Shown: positions 1 through 6,556 of the stretch, piece by piece
How the letters are laid out: every line of letters begins with the position of its first letter
Position numbering within the stretch: position 1 is the first letter of the stretch
Assembly: GCA_002422505.1 (NCBI GenBank)
Contig: DIVX01000004.1
Span: 1,440 to 42,189, forward strand
DNA length: 40,750 nucleotides
Source: Desulfovibrio sp. UBA6121
Lineage (GTDB): Bacteria > Desulfobacterota > Desulfovibrionia > Desulfovibrionales > Desulfovibrionaceae
Reading direction: 5' to 3'
The notes under the pieces: model-generated
What the model saw: only the letters and a program-made list of their open reading frames with translations
Told to the model about the DNA's origin: nothing
Database searches by the model: none
Made by a program: the position numbers and the translations under genes

Positions 1-248
1 TGGGCATTGTGGAGAACATGAGCGGCTTTGTGTGCCCCAATTGCAGCGCCGTGCACGACATCTTCAACTCCGGCGGGGGCGAGGCCCTGGCCAAGGAGAT
101 GGGCGTGAACTTCCTGGGCCGCATTCCCATGGACCCGGAGGTGGTGCGCAGCGGCGATGAAGGCTTCGCGCTGATGAAGGTGCAGAGCGAGTCGCCCACG
201 GCCAAGGCCTTCCAGAAGATCGTGGAGCCCATTCTGGCCCTGAGCTAG
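1..248 (+). CDS. mrp: Mrp/ApbC-type P-loop ATPase, 3' end only
   Basis: The reading frame is open from the window edge and ends in TAG. The visible residues (GIVENMSGFVCPNC..., then GGGEALAKEMG, FLGRIPMDPEVVRSGDEG) are the carboxy-terminal part of Mrp/NBP35-family ATPases, which act as iron-sulfur cluster scaffold or carrier proteins in the cytoplasm. The CPNC motif is the conserved CxxC that bridges a 4Fe-4S cluster between two subunits. The Walker A region and the start lie upstream of the window, so only about the last 82 codons are seen. The family call is firm; the exact cluster target is unknown. Confidence 0.9.
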   Translation, partial: GIVENMSGFVCPNCSAVHDIFNSGGGEALAKEMGVNFLGRIPMDPEVVRSGDEGFALMKVQSESPTAKAFQKIVEPILALS

Positions 249-273
249 GCCCTCCAAACACGCATACATGCCG

Positions 274-310
274 GGCGGCGCGGGGGCTCTGGTCCTTGCG
301 CCGCCTTTTT
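274..310 (+). terminator. Rho-independent terminator after mrp
   Basis: Eight-base arms GGCGGCGC (274-281) and GCGCCGCC (298-305) are followed at once by TTTTT on the plus strand, 25 bases after the mrp stop. The T-run touches the stop codon of the convergent HxlR gene, so the hairpin may serve both genes; the T-tract favours the plus direction. Confidence 0.8.
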
Positions 311-768
311 CATTCGCCCTGGCCGCAGGTCTGCACACCCGCCTGATAGCGCGGGTGCAGGCCGCCCGCCCCCTTGGGGGCTGCCGGTTCCGGCTCGCCG
401 CTGGTCACCAGCCGGGCGCCGCCCCTGGCCGCCTCGTACTCCGCCCCCCAGTCGCGCATGCTTACCAGAATGGGAAAGAGCCCCAGGCCCTGTGGCGTCA
501 GGCTGTACTCCACGCGGGGCGGCACCTGCCGGTACACCTCCCGCGTTATCAGACCATCGGCCTCCAGCTCGCGCAGTTGCCGGGTAAGCATGCGGTCCGT
601 CACCTCCGGCAGGTGGCGCTTGAGCTCGCTGTAGCGCTGCACCCCGTTCTGCCCCAGGTGGTACAGCACTATGGGTTTCCACTTGCCGCCCATCACCGAG
701 AGCGCCAGCTCGAAAAAACAGCGGTAGGTGCGGCCTTGCAGCTCCTTGGTGGCGCATTGGCTGGGCAT
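310..768 (-). CDS. HxlR-family transcriptional regulator
   Basis: A winged-helix regulator of about 152 residues. The centre, with YRCFFELALSVMGGKWK, then YSELKRHLPEVTDRMLTRQLRELEADGLI and PPRVEYSLTPQGLGL, is the canonical HxlR domain, a family of thiol-, electrophile- or redox-responsive DNA-binding proteins. I chose the ATG at 768 because AAGGAG lies just upstream; an in-frame extension to 864 has no ribosome site. A Cys four codons in (MPSQC) and another before the helix-turn-helix (YRCF) are in the place where HypR/YodB-type members sense thiol stress. It is divergent from the flavoprotein at 896, with AGTAC palindromes between the two, so it probably regulates that gene and itself (inference). 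The tail after about residue 110 is Gly/Ala/Pro-rich and not conserved. Confidence 0.88.
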   Translation of the reverse strand: MPSQCATKELQGRTYRCFFELALSVMGGKWKPIVLYHLGQNGVQRYSELKRHLPEVTDRMLTRQLRELEADGLITREVYRQVPPRVEYSLTPQGLGLFPILVSMRDWGAEYEAARGGARLVTSGEPEPAAPKGAGGLHPRYQAGVQTCGQGE

Positions 769-784
769 GGCGGTCTCCTTGCTA

Positions 785-820
785 TACTGTGTGATAGTAC
801 CTGTAAAAAAAGACAGTACT
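785..820. promoter_or_regulatory. Candidate HxlR operators in the divergent intergenic region
   Basis: Two overlapping dyads lie between the divergent genes: TACT-N7-AGTA (785-799) and AGTAC-N15-GTACT (796-820). HxlR-family regulators bind such AGTAC/GTACT-type half sites. The right arm abuts the -35 hexamer proposed for the flavoprotein gene at 820, so binding would be expected to block that promoter. The dyads are seen directly; the regulator assignment rests on adjacency. Confidence 0.55.
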
Positions 821-866
821 TGCGCAAAACGCAGGCTATGGCTATCAGCTAAGTGTCCCACCAACG
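820..866 (+). promoter_or_regulatory. Promoter of the flavoprotein gene, with a shared start-site motif
   Basis: TTGCGC (820-825), a 17-base spacer and TATCAG (843-848) form a plausible sigma-70 promoter. The 14-mer GTGTCCCACCAACG (853-866) follows around the expected transcription start. The same 14-mer occurs at the same place behind the promoter of the selenoprotein candidate (5013-5026). Confidence 0.5.
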
Positions 867-895
867 GGAGTCAACACATATTTCGGAGGTAACGC

Positions 896-1507
896 ATGAA
901 GGTCGTGGCCATCAACGGGAGTCCCAGGAAGGACGGCAACACCCGCCTGCTTTTAGAGGCGGCCCTTAAGCCCCTGGCCGAGGCCGGCTGGGAGACGCGC
1001 TACGTGCAGATTGGCGGCAAGAACATCCACGGTTGCCGCGCCTGCTTCAAGTGCTGGGAAACGCAGGACAAGCGCTGTGTGTTCGGCAAGGATGCCTTCA
1101 ACGAGGCCTTTGCGCAGGTGCTGGAGGCGGACGCCGTCATTCTTGGCTCGCCCACCTATTTTGCGGATGTGACGGCGGAGATGAAGGCCTTCATGGACCG
1201 CGCGGGCTTTGTGGCCATGGCCAACGGCTGCCTGCTGGCGGGCAAGATCGGTGCGGCGGTTGTGGCCGTGCGCCGGGGCGGGGCCACCCATGTGTTCGAC
1301 ACCATGAACCACCTGTTCCAGATTTCGCAGATGGTGCTGCCGGGCTCCACCTATTGGAACATGGGCTACGGCCTGGAGCCGGGCAAGGTTGCGGGCGACG
1401 CCGAAGCCTTGAACAACATGGAGCAGCTGGGCCAGGCCATAGACTGGCTGGGCAAGGCCATCAAGAACGCGCCGCCCTACCCGGTGCGCAAGAGCCGCGA
1501 AGGCTAG
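896..1507 (+). CDS. NADPH-dependent FMN reductase / iron-sulfur-flavoprotein family
   Basis: A 203-residue flavodoxin-fold protein. The start MKVVAINGSPRKDGNT is the FMN-phosphate loop (GSPRxxGNT) of the NAD(P)H-dependent FMN reductase and iron-sulfur-flavoprotein family. The segment CRACFKCWETQDKRC near residues 48-62 has the compact Cys cluster that binds 4Fe-4S in archaeal-type Isf proteins, followed by the usual SPTYFADVTAEMKAFMDR. The role is electron transfer or reduction of quinones, peroxide or other electrophiles in the cytoplasm; the true substrate is not shown. The ribosome site GGAGGT lies 6 bases before the ATG. It is divergent from the HxlR gene and probably controlled by it. 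Confidence 0.85.
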   Translation: MKVVAINGSPRKDGNTRLLLEAALKPLAEAGWETRYVQIGGKNIHGCRACFKCWETQDKRCVFGKDAFNEAFAQVLEADAVILGSPTYFADVTAEMKAFMDRAGFVAMANGCLLAGKIGAAVVAVRRGGATHVFDTMNHLFQISQMVLPGSTYWNMGYGLEPGKVAGDAEALNNMEQLGQAIDWLGKAIKNAPPYPVRKSREG

Positions 1508-1533
1508 CGGCAAAGGGCCGCAGGCCTGGCCAG

Positions 1534-1573
1534 ACGCAACCGGGCGCAACCAGGCGCAACCGGACGCAACCGG
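1534..1573. repeat. Four tandem copies of a 10-bp unit
   Basis: Four contiguous decamers read ACGCAACCGG, GCGCAACCAG, GCGCAACCGG and ACGCAACCGG. They sit in the gap between the convergent flavoprotein and hemerythrin genes and are not coding. The copy number may vary between strains. Confidence 0.8.
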
Positions 1574-1699
1574 GCCACGAGTCAACCCCAGGCGTTTGCC
1601 TGCGTTGAGGGGGCGGGGGAGGCCATCGCAAAGGCGTCCTCTGCCCTTTGTCGTTGCAGGGAGCGTAGAAGCGGGGAGCGGGTGGAGGCCAGCCGCAGG

Positions 1700-2110
1700 C
1701 TAGGCGTCGCCGCGCGCCCGGCGCTGGGCGAACAGCGTGATCTTGCCGTCTTCCTCGGTGGCGTGCTGGGTGAACCAGTTGGCAAGAAAGCGCGAGAGCT
1801 CGGCGAAGTCCAGCTTGCCCGCCAGGCTGGCATCGACCAGCGCGTGGGTGCGTTCCAGAAACTCCCGGTGCAGGGCTGCGTGGTGCTCGCGCTCCGGGTA
1901 GCCCAGGCGCTCCATAAGCGCCTCTTCGTCGAAGAAGTGCTTCTTGGCGTACAGGTACATGTCTGTAAGGGCGTGCATTATCTCTACGTCTCTGTCCGGG
2001 GCGGCGCTGATGACGCGCACCTTCTCCAGCAGCGACGCCAGGATGCGGTGCTCCTCGTCGTTCACTGCATCAGCCGTGGTCACATTGGCGTCATGCTCTG
2101 GGCTGGTCAT
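1700..2110 (-). CDS. Bacteriohemerythrin
   Basis: A 136-residue single-domain hemerythrin. The non-heme di-iron ligands appear in order: DEEHRIL, HFFDEEALM (HxxxE), HHAALHREF (HxxxH) and HATEEDGK (HxxxxD). Such proteins bind O2 reversibly and serve for oxygen sensing, storage or scavenging in anaerobes. I start at the ATG at 2110, which has AGGAG close upstream; the open frame continues to 2185 but that part is Pro/Arg-rich and lacks a ribosome site. No signal peptide is seen, so it is probably cytoplasmic. It is monocistronic, with its own promoter candidate at 2339-2367. Confidence 0.9.
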   Translation of the reverse strand: MTSPEHDANVTTADAVNDEEHRILASLLEKVRVISAAPDRDVEIMHALTDMYLYAKKHFFDEEALMERLGYPEREHHAALHREFLERTHALVDASLAGKLDFAELSRFLANWFTQHATEEDGKITLFAQRRARGDA

Positions 2111-2338
2111 GTGTTCTCCTGGGGGGCGAGAGGGCGGCTGATGCGCTCTGGAAGCGTGATTTGGCCGCGTCGTGGTTTTCGTCACAGGCCATGTGCACCG
2201 GGAACGTCATTTTCCGGGCGCATGGGGAGGGTTTGCGCTGGCCTGCGCTGGTTGGGGCAGGCCGATACGAGGCGGTGCTGGGCGTGTCTGCTTCGTCTGG
2301 TCCAGCCGCGCTGCGCGTTTCTTGACTCGACGTTCATC

Positions 2339-2367
2339 AATATAGCATTTGAATTTGTCGCTGCCAA
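2339..2367 (-). promoter_or_regulatory. Sigma-70-type promoter, probably for bacteriohemerythrin
   Basis: Read on the minus strand: TTGGCA (2367-2362), exactly 17 bases, TATATT (2344-2339). The next gene downstream is the hemerythrin, about 220 bases away, so the transcript would have a long leader. The surrounding gap (2111-2530) is otherwise GC-rich, with no credible gene on either strand. Confidence 0.5.
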
Positions 2368-2530
2368 GGGGCAGGGACGCACCAAAGGGCCCGCAGCGAA
2401 AAAGCATGCGGCTGCGCAATAGGGTGCGGCTTGAAGGGCAATACACGTTGCCGGGCGCGCAAGCGTCCGGTCTTGCGTCACTGCGTGCGCCAGGCGCAGT
2501 CGTGCTGGGAGCAGGCGTTTGGACCGCAGC

Positions 2531-3133
2531 CTACAGGCGCGGCGGCCCCATGAGCAGCATCTCGGCGATGGTCAGGTCCACGCGGGGCAGCTTGCCCATG
2601 CGCTCGCGTCCCAGCAGGTCCATTTCCAGGCGCGCCAGGTCGGAGAGCAGGGGCGTGCGGTCCAGCAGGGCCGGTTCGCAGGTCTTGGCCAGGTTCTGGG
2701 CGCGGTCGCACCCGGGAAAGGCGGCGGGCGCGGCGCCTGGGCGCTGCAGCACGTTGGGCACGCCGTGCAGGCGGCACACCATGGGCCGGTGCGCATAGAT
2801 GCCGCAGACGAGGCCTGATTCCGTGCTTACGCTGGCCGGGCAGGGCACGCGGGGGCGCATGCCGGGCAGGGCGTTGCGGTGGATGCGCAGGTAGGTCTCG
2901 GCCTGGGTGCGCATCTCGTCTTGCCGGGCCGGGGGCAGCGCGGCGAAGCCCTGGGCCAGGGCGGTCCATTCCACGTAGGTGTGGTGGCGGAACAGCGTCT
3001 CGCAGCAGCTGTCTGCGCAACCCTGGCAGGAAAGGCCGATGGCCGTGGCCGAAGCGGCGTAGGCGGCGTCCATGCGCTCGTACAGTTCGTAGAGGCGCTT
3101 GAGCACCGGAGTCTTTTTGGCGATTTTCTTCAT
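2531..3133 (-). CDS. YkgJ-family Cys-cluster protein
   Basis: A 200-residue protein of the YkgJ type (CxxCxxxCC family, thought to bind zinc or iron). The cluster C36-x2-C39-x3-C43-C44 (CQGCADSCC) is followed by later Cys at PCPAS, GLVCGIY, MVCRLHG and PGCDRA, the usual family pattern. The biochemical role of this family is not established. The start overlaps the stop of the kinase-like gene upstream by 4 bases (ATGA), making it the last gene of a four-gene unit. No terminator is evident directly after it. Confidence 0.82.
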   Translation of the reverse strand: MKKIAKKTPVLKRLYELYERMDAAYAASATAIGLSCQGCADSCCETLFRHHTYVEWTALAQGFAALPPARQDEMRTQAETYLRIHRNALPGMRPRVPCPASVSTESGLVCGIYAHRPMVCRLHGVPNVLQRPGAAPAAFPGCDRAQNLAKTCEPALLDRTPLLSDLARLEMDLLGRERMGKLPRVDLTIAEMLLMGPPRL

Positions 3134-3744
3134 CCCTGGCCTTCTTTGGTCGTTGCTTCGTCTGCGACAAGCCAGGCGTAAAGCCGCTCCAGGCTGGCGT
3201 TCTGGTCGCCCTGGTCGGTGCTTACCGTGTGGTCTGCCGCAGCCTGGTACAAGGGCTGGCGCTCCAGGTAGAGGTCCTCGCGCGTGCGGCCAGGGGCGAT
3301 GGCCAGGCCCCGGTTGCTGCCGTCGCCCACGCGCTTGAGAAAGCTGGCCATGCTGATGTCCAGGTGCACCACCGGGCCCAGCAGGTGCAGGCGCTCCATG
3401 GCCTCCCGCCCGTAGACCACGCTGCCGCCGGTGGAAATGATCGCCCGGCGCACGTTCAGCATGGCCACCAGGGTGTTCTCGGCCTCAAGAAACTTTTGCA
3501 GGCCCAGGCCGTCCAGCACGTCCTGCAGGGGCAGGCCGTAGTACGACTCAATGAGCTTGTCGGTGTCGACGTGGGCCCAGCCGAGTTTTTCCGCCAGCAG
3601 GCGGCCCAGGGTGCTTTTGCCCGCACCGGCCATGCCGATGAGGCTGATGGAGCCCTGGGGCCACAGGCGCGGCAGGGCGTTGTTCGCATCGGGCTGCTGG
3701 GGCATGTCGTTCATTTCGGGCATGGCTGGTTGCGGGGCGGGCAT
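3130..3744 (-). CDS. Shikimate-kinase-like P-loop kinase
   Basis: A 204-residue protein of the AroK/AroL fold. It has the P-loop GMAGAGKST, then WAHVDTDKLIE (the Asp that binds the shikimate hydroxyl in true kinases), FLEAENTLV, STGGSVVYG (the GGG motif reads GGS here) and ERQPLYQAAAD near the end (lid Arg and adenine region). The role would be phosphorylation of shikimate, or a related small molecule, in the cytoplasm. A GGS in place of the usual GGG, and its operon of pyrR and ykgJ rather than aro genes, leave the substrate uncertain. The first about 25 residues are a non-conserved Pro/Gln/Met-rich extension. It overlaps pyrR by 1 base. Confidence 0.75.
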   Translation of the reverse strand: MPAPQPAMPEMNDMPQQPDANNALPRLWPQGSISLIGMAGAGKSTLGRLLAEKLGWAHVDTDKLIESYYGLPLQDVLDGLGLQKFLEAENTLVAMLNVRRAIISTGGSVVYGREAMERLHLLGPVVHLDISMASFLKRVGDGSNRGLAIAPGRTREDLYLERQPLYQAAADHTVSTDQGDQNASLERLYAWLVADEATTKEGQG

Positions 3745-4289
3745 CAGGCCTCTGGCTTGGGGCGCAGCAGCACCCGGTCCTGTTCGTCGCGCTCGGCCAC
3801 CAGCACGTCCACGCGCTCGGAAGCGGAAGTGTTGACGCGTTTGCCCACGTAATCGGCCTGGATGGGCAGCTCGCGGTGGCCCCTGTCGATGAGCACGAGA
3901 AGCTCCACCCGGCGCGGGCGGCCGAAGTCGAGAATGGCTTCCAGGGCGGCGCGGATGGTGCGGCCGGAATAGAGCACGTCGTCCACCAGGATGACGCTGG
4001 CCCCTTCCACCTCGGCGGGAATCTCCGTGTGGCTTATCGCCGGGCTGATGCCCAGGCTGCTCCAGTCGTCGCGGTATAGGTTGATGTCGAGCTGGCCCAG
4101 CACCACGGGCTTGGGCAGGCGCGCGTCGAGCAGCTTTTGCAGCCTGCGGGCCAAATCGACCCCGCGGCGCTGGATGCCCACAAGCACCAGCTGGGCGCTT
4201 TCGCCCCGGCGCTCCACAATCTCCGAGGCCAGCCGCTCCAGCGTGCGGGCCATTTCCTTGGCTGTCAGCAGGGTACGCGCTTCGCTCAT
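3744..4289 (-). CDS. pyrR: PyrR bifunctional pyrimidine regulator / uracil phosphoribosyltransferase
   Basis: A 181-residue phosphoribosyltransferase-fold protein of full family length. Diagnostic segments are LVGIQRRGVDLARRL, GQLDINLYRDDWS and the PRPP motif VILVDDVLYSGRTIRAAL, then LVLIDRGHRELPIQADYVGK. PyrR converts uracil and PRPP to UMP, and in many bacteria binds pyr mRNA leaders to attenuate them when UMP is high. No PyrR-binding leader or pyr biosynthetic gene is visible here. It overlaps the TetR gene by 4 bases and the kinase gene by 1 base, so all are translated from one message. Confidence 0.93.
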   Translation of the reverse strand: MSEARTLLTAKEMARTLERLASEIVERRGESAQLVLVGIQRRGVDLARRLQKLLDARLPKPVVLGQLDINLYRDDWSSLGISPAISHTEIPAEVEGASVILVDDVLYSGRTIRAALEAILDFGRPRRVELLVLIDRGHRELPIQADYVGKRVNTSASERVDVLVAERDEQDRVLLRPKPEA

Positions 4290-4858
4290 GGCTTTGCCCC
4301 GCCTTCCACCACCAGGCTGCGGCGGCAGAACTCCACGGCCTCGCGGGAGAAGTCCGCTATTTCCGGCCAGTAGAGCTTGATGCGCATGAGGCCGAAAAAC
4401 ATGTTGGCGATGATCATGCCCGTGTGGTCCAGGGGCACGTTGCGGATGGTGCCGTTCTTGATTCCGCGCGAGAGGAAGTCCTCGAACAGGGCGCGCATGC
4501 GCTCGATGAAGCGGGCCATGGAGCGTTTGGTTATTTCAAGGATGCTGTAAGTGCCGAGGACGATCTTGATATCGGCCGCGTTGGCCTCCAGAAAGGCGAA
4601 GTGGCTGCCCAGAAGGTCGTCGAGGGAGAGGGTGTCCTTGTCCATGCGCAGGCGGCACTGCTCGGCCAGGGCCTGGTACTTCTGATCGAAGATGTCCAGT
4701 ATGTGCTGGAGGATGTCTTCTTTGCTCTCAAAGTGGCGGTAGATGGTGCCTTCCGAGATGTCGGCGCGCCGGGCCAGATTGGCCGTGGTCATCTTATGAA
4801 AGCCGACCTCGGAGATCATGTCCTTGGCTGTGGCTAGGATCAGGTCCTTTGTGCTCAT
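4286..4858 (-). CDS. TetR-family transcriptional regulator
   Basis: A 190-residue TetR/AcrR protein. The amino-terminal HTH is typical: ILATAKDMISEVGFHKMTTANLARRADISEGTIYRHFESKEDIL. The carboxy-terminal ligand domain is all-helical and not specific, with EITKRSMARFIERMRALF and ADFSREAVEFCRRSLV near the end. The ATG at 4858 is chosen because the HTH begins right after it; the frame extends to 4912 without support. It heads the unit with pyrR, the kinase-like gene and ykgJ (ATGA overlap), so it may autoregulate that operon. The inducer is unknown. Confidence 0.88.
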   Translation of the reverse strand: MSTKDLILATAKDMISEVGFHKMTTANLARRADISEGTIYRHFESKEDILQHILDIFDQKYQALAEQCRLRMDKDTLSLDDLLGSHFAFLEANAADIKIVLGTYSILEITKRSMARFIERMRALFEDFLSRGIKNGTIRNVPLDHTGMIIANMFFGLMRIKLYWPEIADFSREAVEFCRRSLVVEGGAKP

Positions 4859-4980
4859 GCGCTGCCTCGATGAAACGCCGGAAAGTGAGGGAACCAAGGG
4901 CGGACAACACATCCGCCCGCACCCCGCCGTGTAGCCCAGAGTCCCCCCGTGGTCAACGCCGGAAGCGGGTCATCACTCAT

Positions 4981-5026
4981 TTGACAAATTCAGGGGCCGT
5001 CATTATCTATCCGTGTCCCACCAACG
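4981..5026 (+). promoter_or_regulatory. Strong sigma-70 promoter of the HesB-like gene pair
   Basis: TTGACA (4981-4986), 17 bases and TATCTA (5004-5009) match the consensus closely. The 14-mer GTGTCCCACCAACG (5013-5026) spans the expected start of transcription and is shared with the flavoprotein promoter (853-866). AAGGAGG (5031-5037) then precedes the ATG at 5043. Confidence 0.7.
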
Positions 5027-5042
5027 CTCCAAGGAGGCAGAG

Positions 5043-5390
5043 ATGGTTGAAGTCACTGATTCCGCAAAGGCCCAGCTGGACGGGTACTTTGCGGACAAGG
5101 AAAAATCCCCGATCCGCATTTTCATGGCATCCGGGGGTTGAAGCGGCCCAAGGTTGTCGCTGGCTCTGGACGAGCCGCGTGAGAACGACGAAACTTATGA
5201 CGTGCAGGGGTACAGCTTCGTAGTGGAGCGCGCCCTGGGCGAGCAGACCGGAGCAATCCGCATCGACATGACCCAGTACGGGTTCACGGTCGACTCCGAA
5301 AACCCCATGGCGGGCGGAGGCGGTTGCAGTTCTGGAAGCTGTGGTTCTGGTGGATGCAGTACCGGGGAAACCGGCGGCTGCTCCTGCTAG
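5043..5390 (+). CDS. HesB/IscA-like selenoprotein candidate (in-frame TGA at 5139-5141)
   Basis: Read from the ATG at 5043 (AAGGAGG upstream) with TGA as selenocysteine, the gene gives 115 residues, exactly the length of its tandem neighbour at 5545 and alignable throughout: DSAKAQLDxYFADKEKS, then SGG-U-SGPRLSLALDE against GGCCGPKLSLALDE, then IDMTxYGFxVxSEN, ending in a Cys/Gly/Ser tail with six Cys. The TGA is codon 33 and falls at the cluster-ligand Cys position of the A-type carrier fold. HesB-like selenoproteins are a described family with Sec at this site. Conserved sequence on both sides of the TGA argues against a nonsense mutation. The role is probably Fe-S or metal handling, or redox, in the cytoplasm. 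A weak hairpin at 5427-5451 follows the gene. Confidence 0.75.
5139..5178 (+). promoter_or_regulatory. Candidate bacterial SECIS element
   Basis: Directly after the TGA (5139-5141) the mRNA can fold: GGCUC (5162-5166), loop UGGAC, GAGCC (5172-5176). A competing or extended stem pairs GCGGC (5143-5147) with GCCGC (5174-5178). The apical loop begins about 26 bases after the UGA and has G as its second base, as expected for bacterial SECIS elements read by SelB. The fold was drawn by eye, not calculated. Confidence 0.5.
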
Positions 5391-5544
5391 GGCAAGCCAA
5401 AACACGTTTCATAGGGGCGGCGTTCCACAAAGGGCGCTGCCCCTTCTTTGTTGGGGGGCGGCCTGAAAGCGATGCACCGGGATGATTCCGACACATCTGC
5501 CACACACCAGACACCGCGCCGCTGGCGCAAAAAGGAGTTCCCCC

Positions 5545-5892
5545 ATGATCACGTTGAGCGATTCCGCCAAGGCCCAGCTGGACAGCTACTTTGCGGATAA
5601 AGAAAAGTCTGCCGTGCGCGTGTTTCTTGCGGGCGGCTGCTGCGGCCCCAAGCTCTCCCTGGCCCTGGACGAAGCCCGCGACGGCGACGAATCCGTTGAG
5701 ACGGGCGGCTACACCCTGATCGCCGAGAAGAGCCTTTTGGAGGCCTCCGGCGCCATCAGCATCGACATGACCGAGTACGGCTTCAGCGTCGAGTCGGAAA
5801 ACGCCATGGGCGGCGGCGGAAGCTGCGGCTCCGGCGGTTGCGGCTCCGGCGGCGGCTGCGGCTCCGGCGATTCCGGTTGCGGCTGTTCCTAA
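5545..5892 (+). CDS. HesB/IscA-like protein, Cys paralogue of the selenoprotein
   Basis: A 115-residue protein of the A-type Fe-S carrier fold (MITLSDSAKAQLDSYFADKEKSAVRVFLAGGCCGPKL...). The start at 5545 follows AAGGAG; an in-frame extension to 5482 lacks a ribosome site. Residues 31-32 are Cys-Cys where the upstream paralogue has the Sec codon. The tail (GGGGSCGSGGCGSGGGCGSG...) has six Cys in a Gly/Ser setting and looks like a flexible metal-binding or redox tail. It arose by tandem duplication with the gene at 5043 and is probably co-transcribed, with a terminator just after it. The family call is good; the precise client proteins are unknown. Confidence 0.85.
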   Translation: MITLSDSAKAQLDSYFADKEKSAVRVFLAGGCCGPKLSLALDEARDGDESVETGGYTLIAEKSLLEASGAISIDMTEYGFSVESENAMGGGGSCGSGGCGSGGGCGSGDSGCGCS

Positions 5893-5918
5893 GCCCTCGA
5901 CCCGGCCCACATACGAAT

Positions 5919-5954
5919 AAAGGCGGCTTCCCTTTGCGGGGGAGCCGCCTTTTT
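5919..5954 (+). terminator. Rho-independent terminator of the HesB-like pair
   Basis: AAGGCGGCT(TCCC) at about 5920-5932 pairs with (GGGG)AGCCGCCTT at about 5939-5951, followed by a T-run (CCTTTTTC) on the plus strand, 27 bases beyond the stop. The A-rich 5' flank makes it potentially bidirectional for the convergent ridA gene. Confidence 0.85.
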
Positions 5955-5974
5955 CGCGCCCTTGGGCAAGACCG

Positions 5975-6364
5975 TTAGCTGGCCAGGGCGGCCAGGCAGC
6001 GCACCTCGACCTGCGCCTCGCGCGGGAGGGCGGCCACGCCGATGGCGGCGCGGGCGGGCTTGTGCTGCGGGAAGAACTCGGCGTAAATTTCGTTGAACGC
6101 GCCAAAGGTGGTCATGTCCGTAAGAAAGACATCCACGGTGATCACGCGCTCCAGGGACGAGCCTGCCGCCTCGACAATGGCCTTGAGGTTGACCAGGGCC
6201 TGGCGCGCCTGCACGGCGAAGGTGTCGGAAATATGCCCGGTGGCGGGATCAATGCCGAGCTGGCCGCTCAGGTAGCAGGTTCCCGCGTGGCAAACGGCCT
6301 GGCTGTAAGGGCCAATGGCGGCGGGCGCGGCGTTGGTGTGGATGACTTTCAGCTCAAGGGACAT
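5975..6364 (-). CDS. ridA: RidA-family enamine/imine deaminase
   Basis: A 129-residue protein of the RidA/YjgF family, which hydrolyses reactive 2-aminoacrylate and other imines to keto acids in the cytoplasm as a trimer. Diagnostic segments are APAAIGPYSQAV, YLSGQLGIDPATG, ALVNLKAIVEAAGSSLERVITVDVFLTDM, FNEIYAEFFP and PARAAIGVAALPREAQVEV (the PAR Arg binds the substrate carboxylate). The ATG at 6364 follows CAGGAG; an upstream in-frame extension is Arg/Pro/His-rich and not part of the fold. Confidence 0.93.
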   Translation of the reverse strand: MSLELKVIHTNAAPAAIGPYSQAVCHAGTCYLSGQLGIDPATGHISDTFAVQARQALVNLKAIVEAAGSSLERVITVDVFLTDMTTFGAFNEIYAEFFPQHKPARAAIGVAALPREAQVEVRCLAALAS

Positions 6365-6482
6365 GCGGACTCCTGTGTTGTGGTTGGCCCGGCGGCATCG
6401 GCAGGGCGGCCAGTGGCCGCGCCGGAAACCGGGGTGCGCGGGATGCGCTTGTGCTTTGGGTATCTGTTTTGCGGGCAAAAGG

Positions 6483-6516
6483 AAAGGCCAGGAACCCGCA
6501 AAGGAGCCTGGCCTTT
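6483..6516 (-). terminator. Terminator after feoB
   Basis: A perfect 10-bp stem, AAAGGCCAGG (6483-6492) with CCTGGCCTTT (6507-6516). On the minus strand it is followed by the T-rich TTTCCTTTT. It lies 40 bases beyond the feoB stop and separates the feo operon from ridA. Confidence 0.75.
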
Positions 6517-6556
6517 CATCAAACCTGCGGGGGGCTGTGCGCCGGAAAAAGCGCGC

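Noticed and set aside
1534..1573. CRISPR-like array
   Set aside because: Contiguous 10-bp units without spacers and only four copies; a simple tandem repeat.
5154..5390. A 78-residue protein starting at TTG 5154 after the TGA
   Set aside because: It would lack the amino-terminal third that is conserved with the neighbour and has no ribosome site; the Sec reading explains the whole region better.
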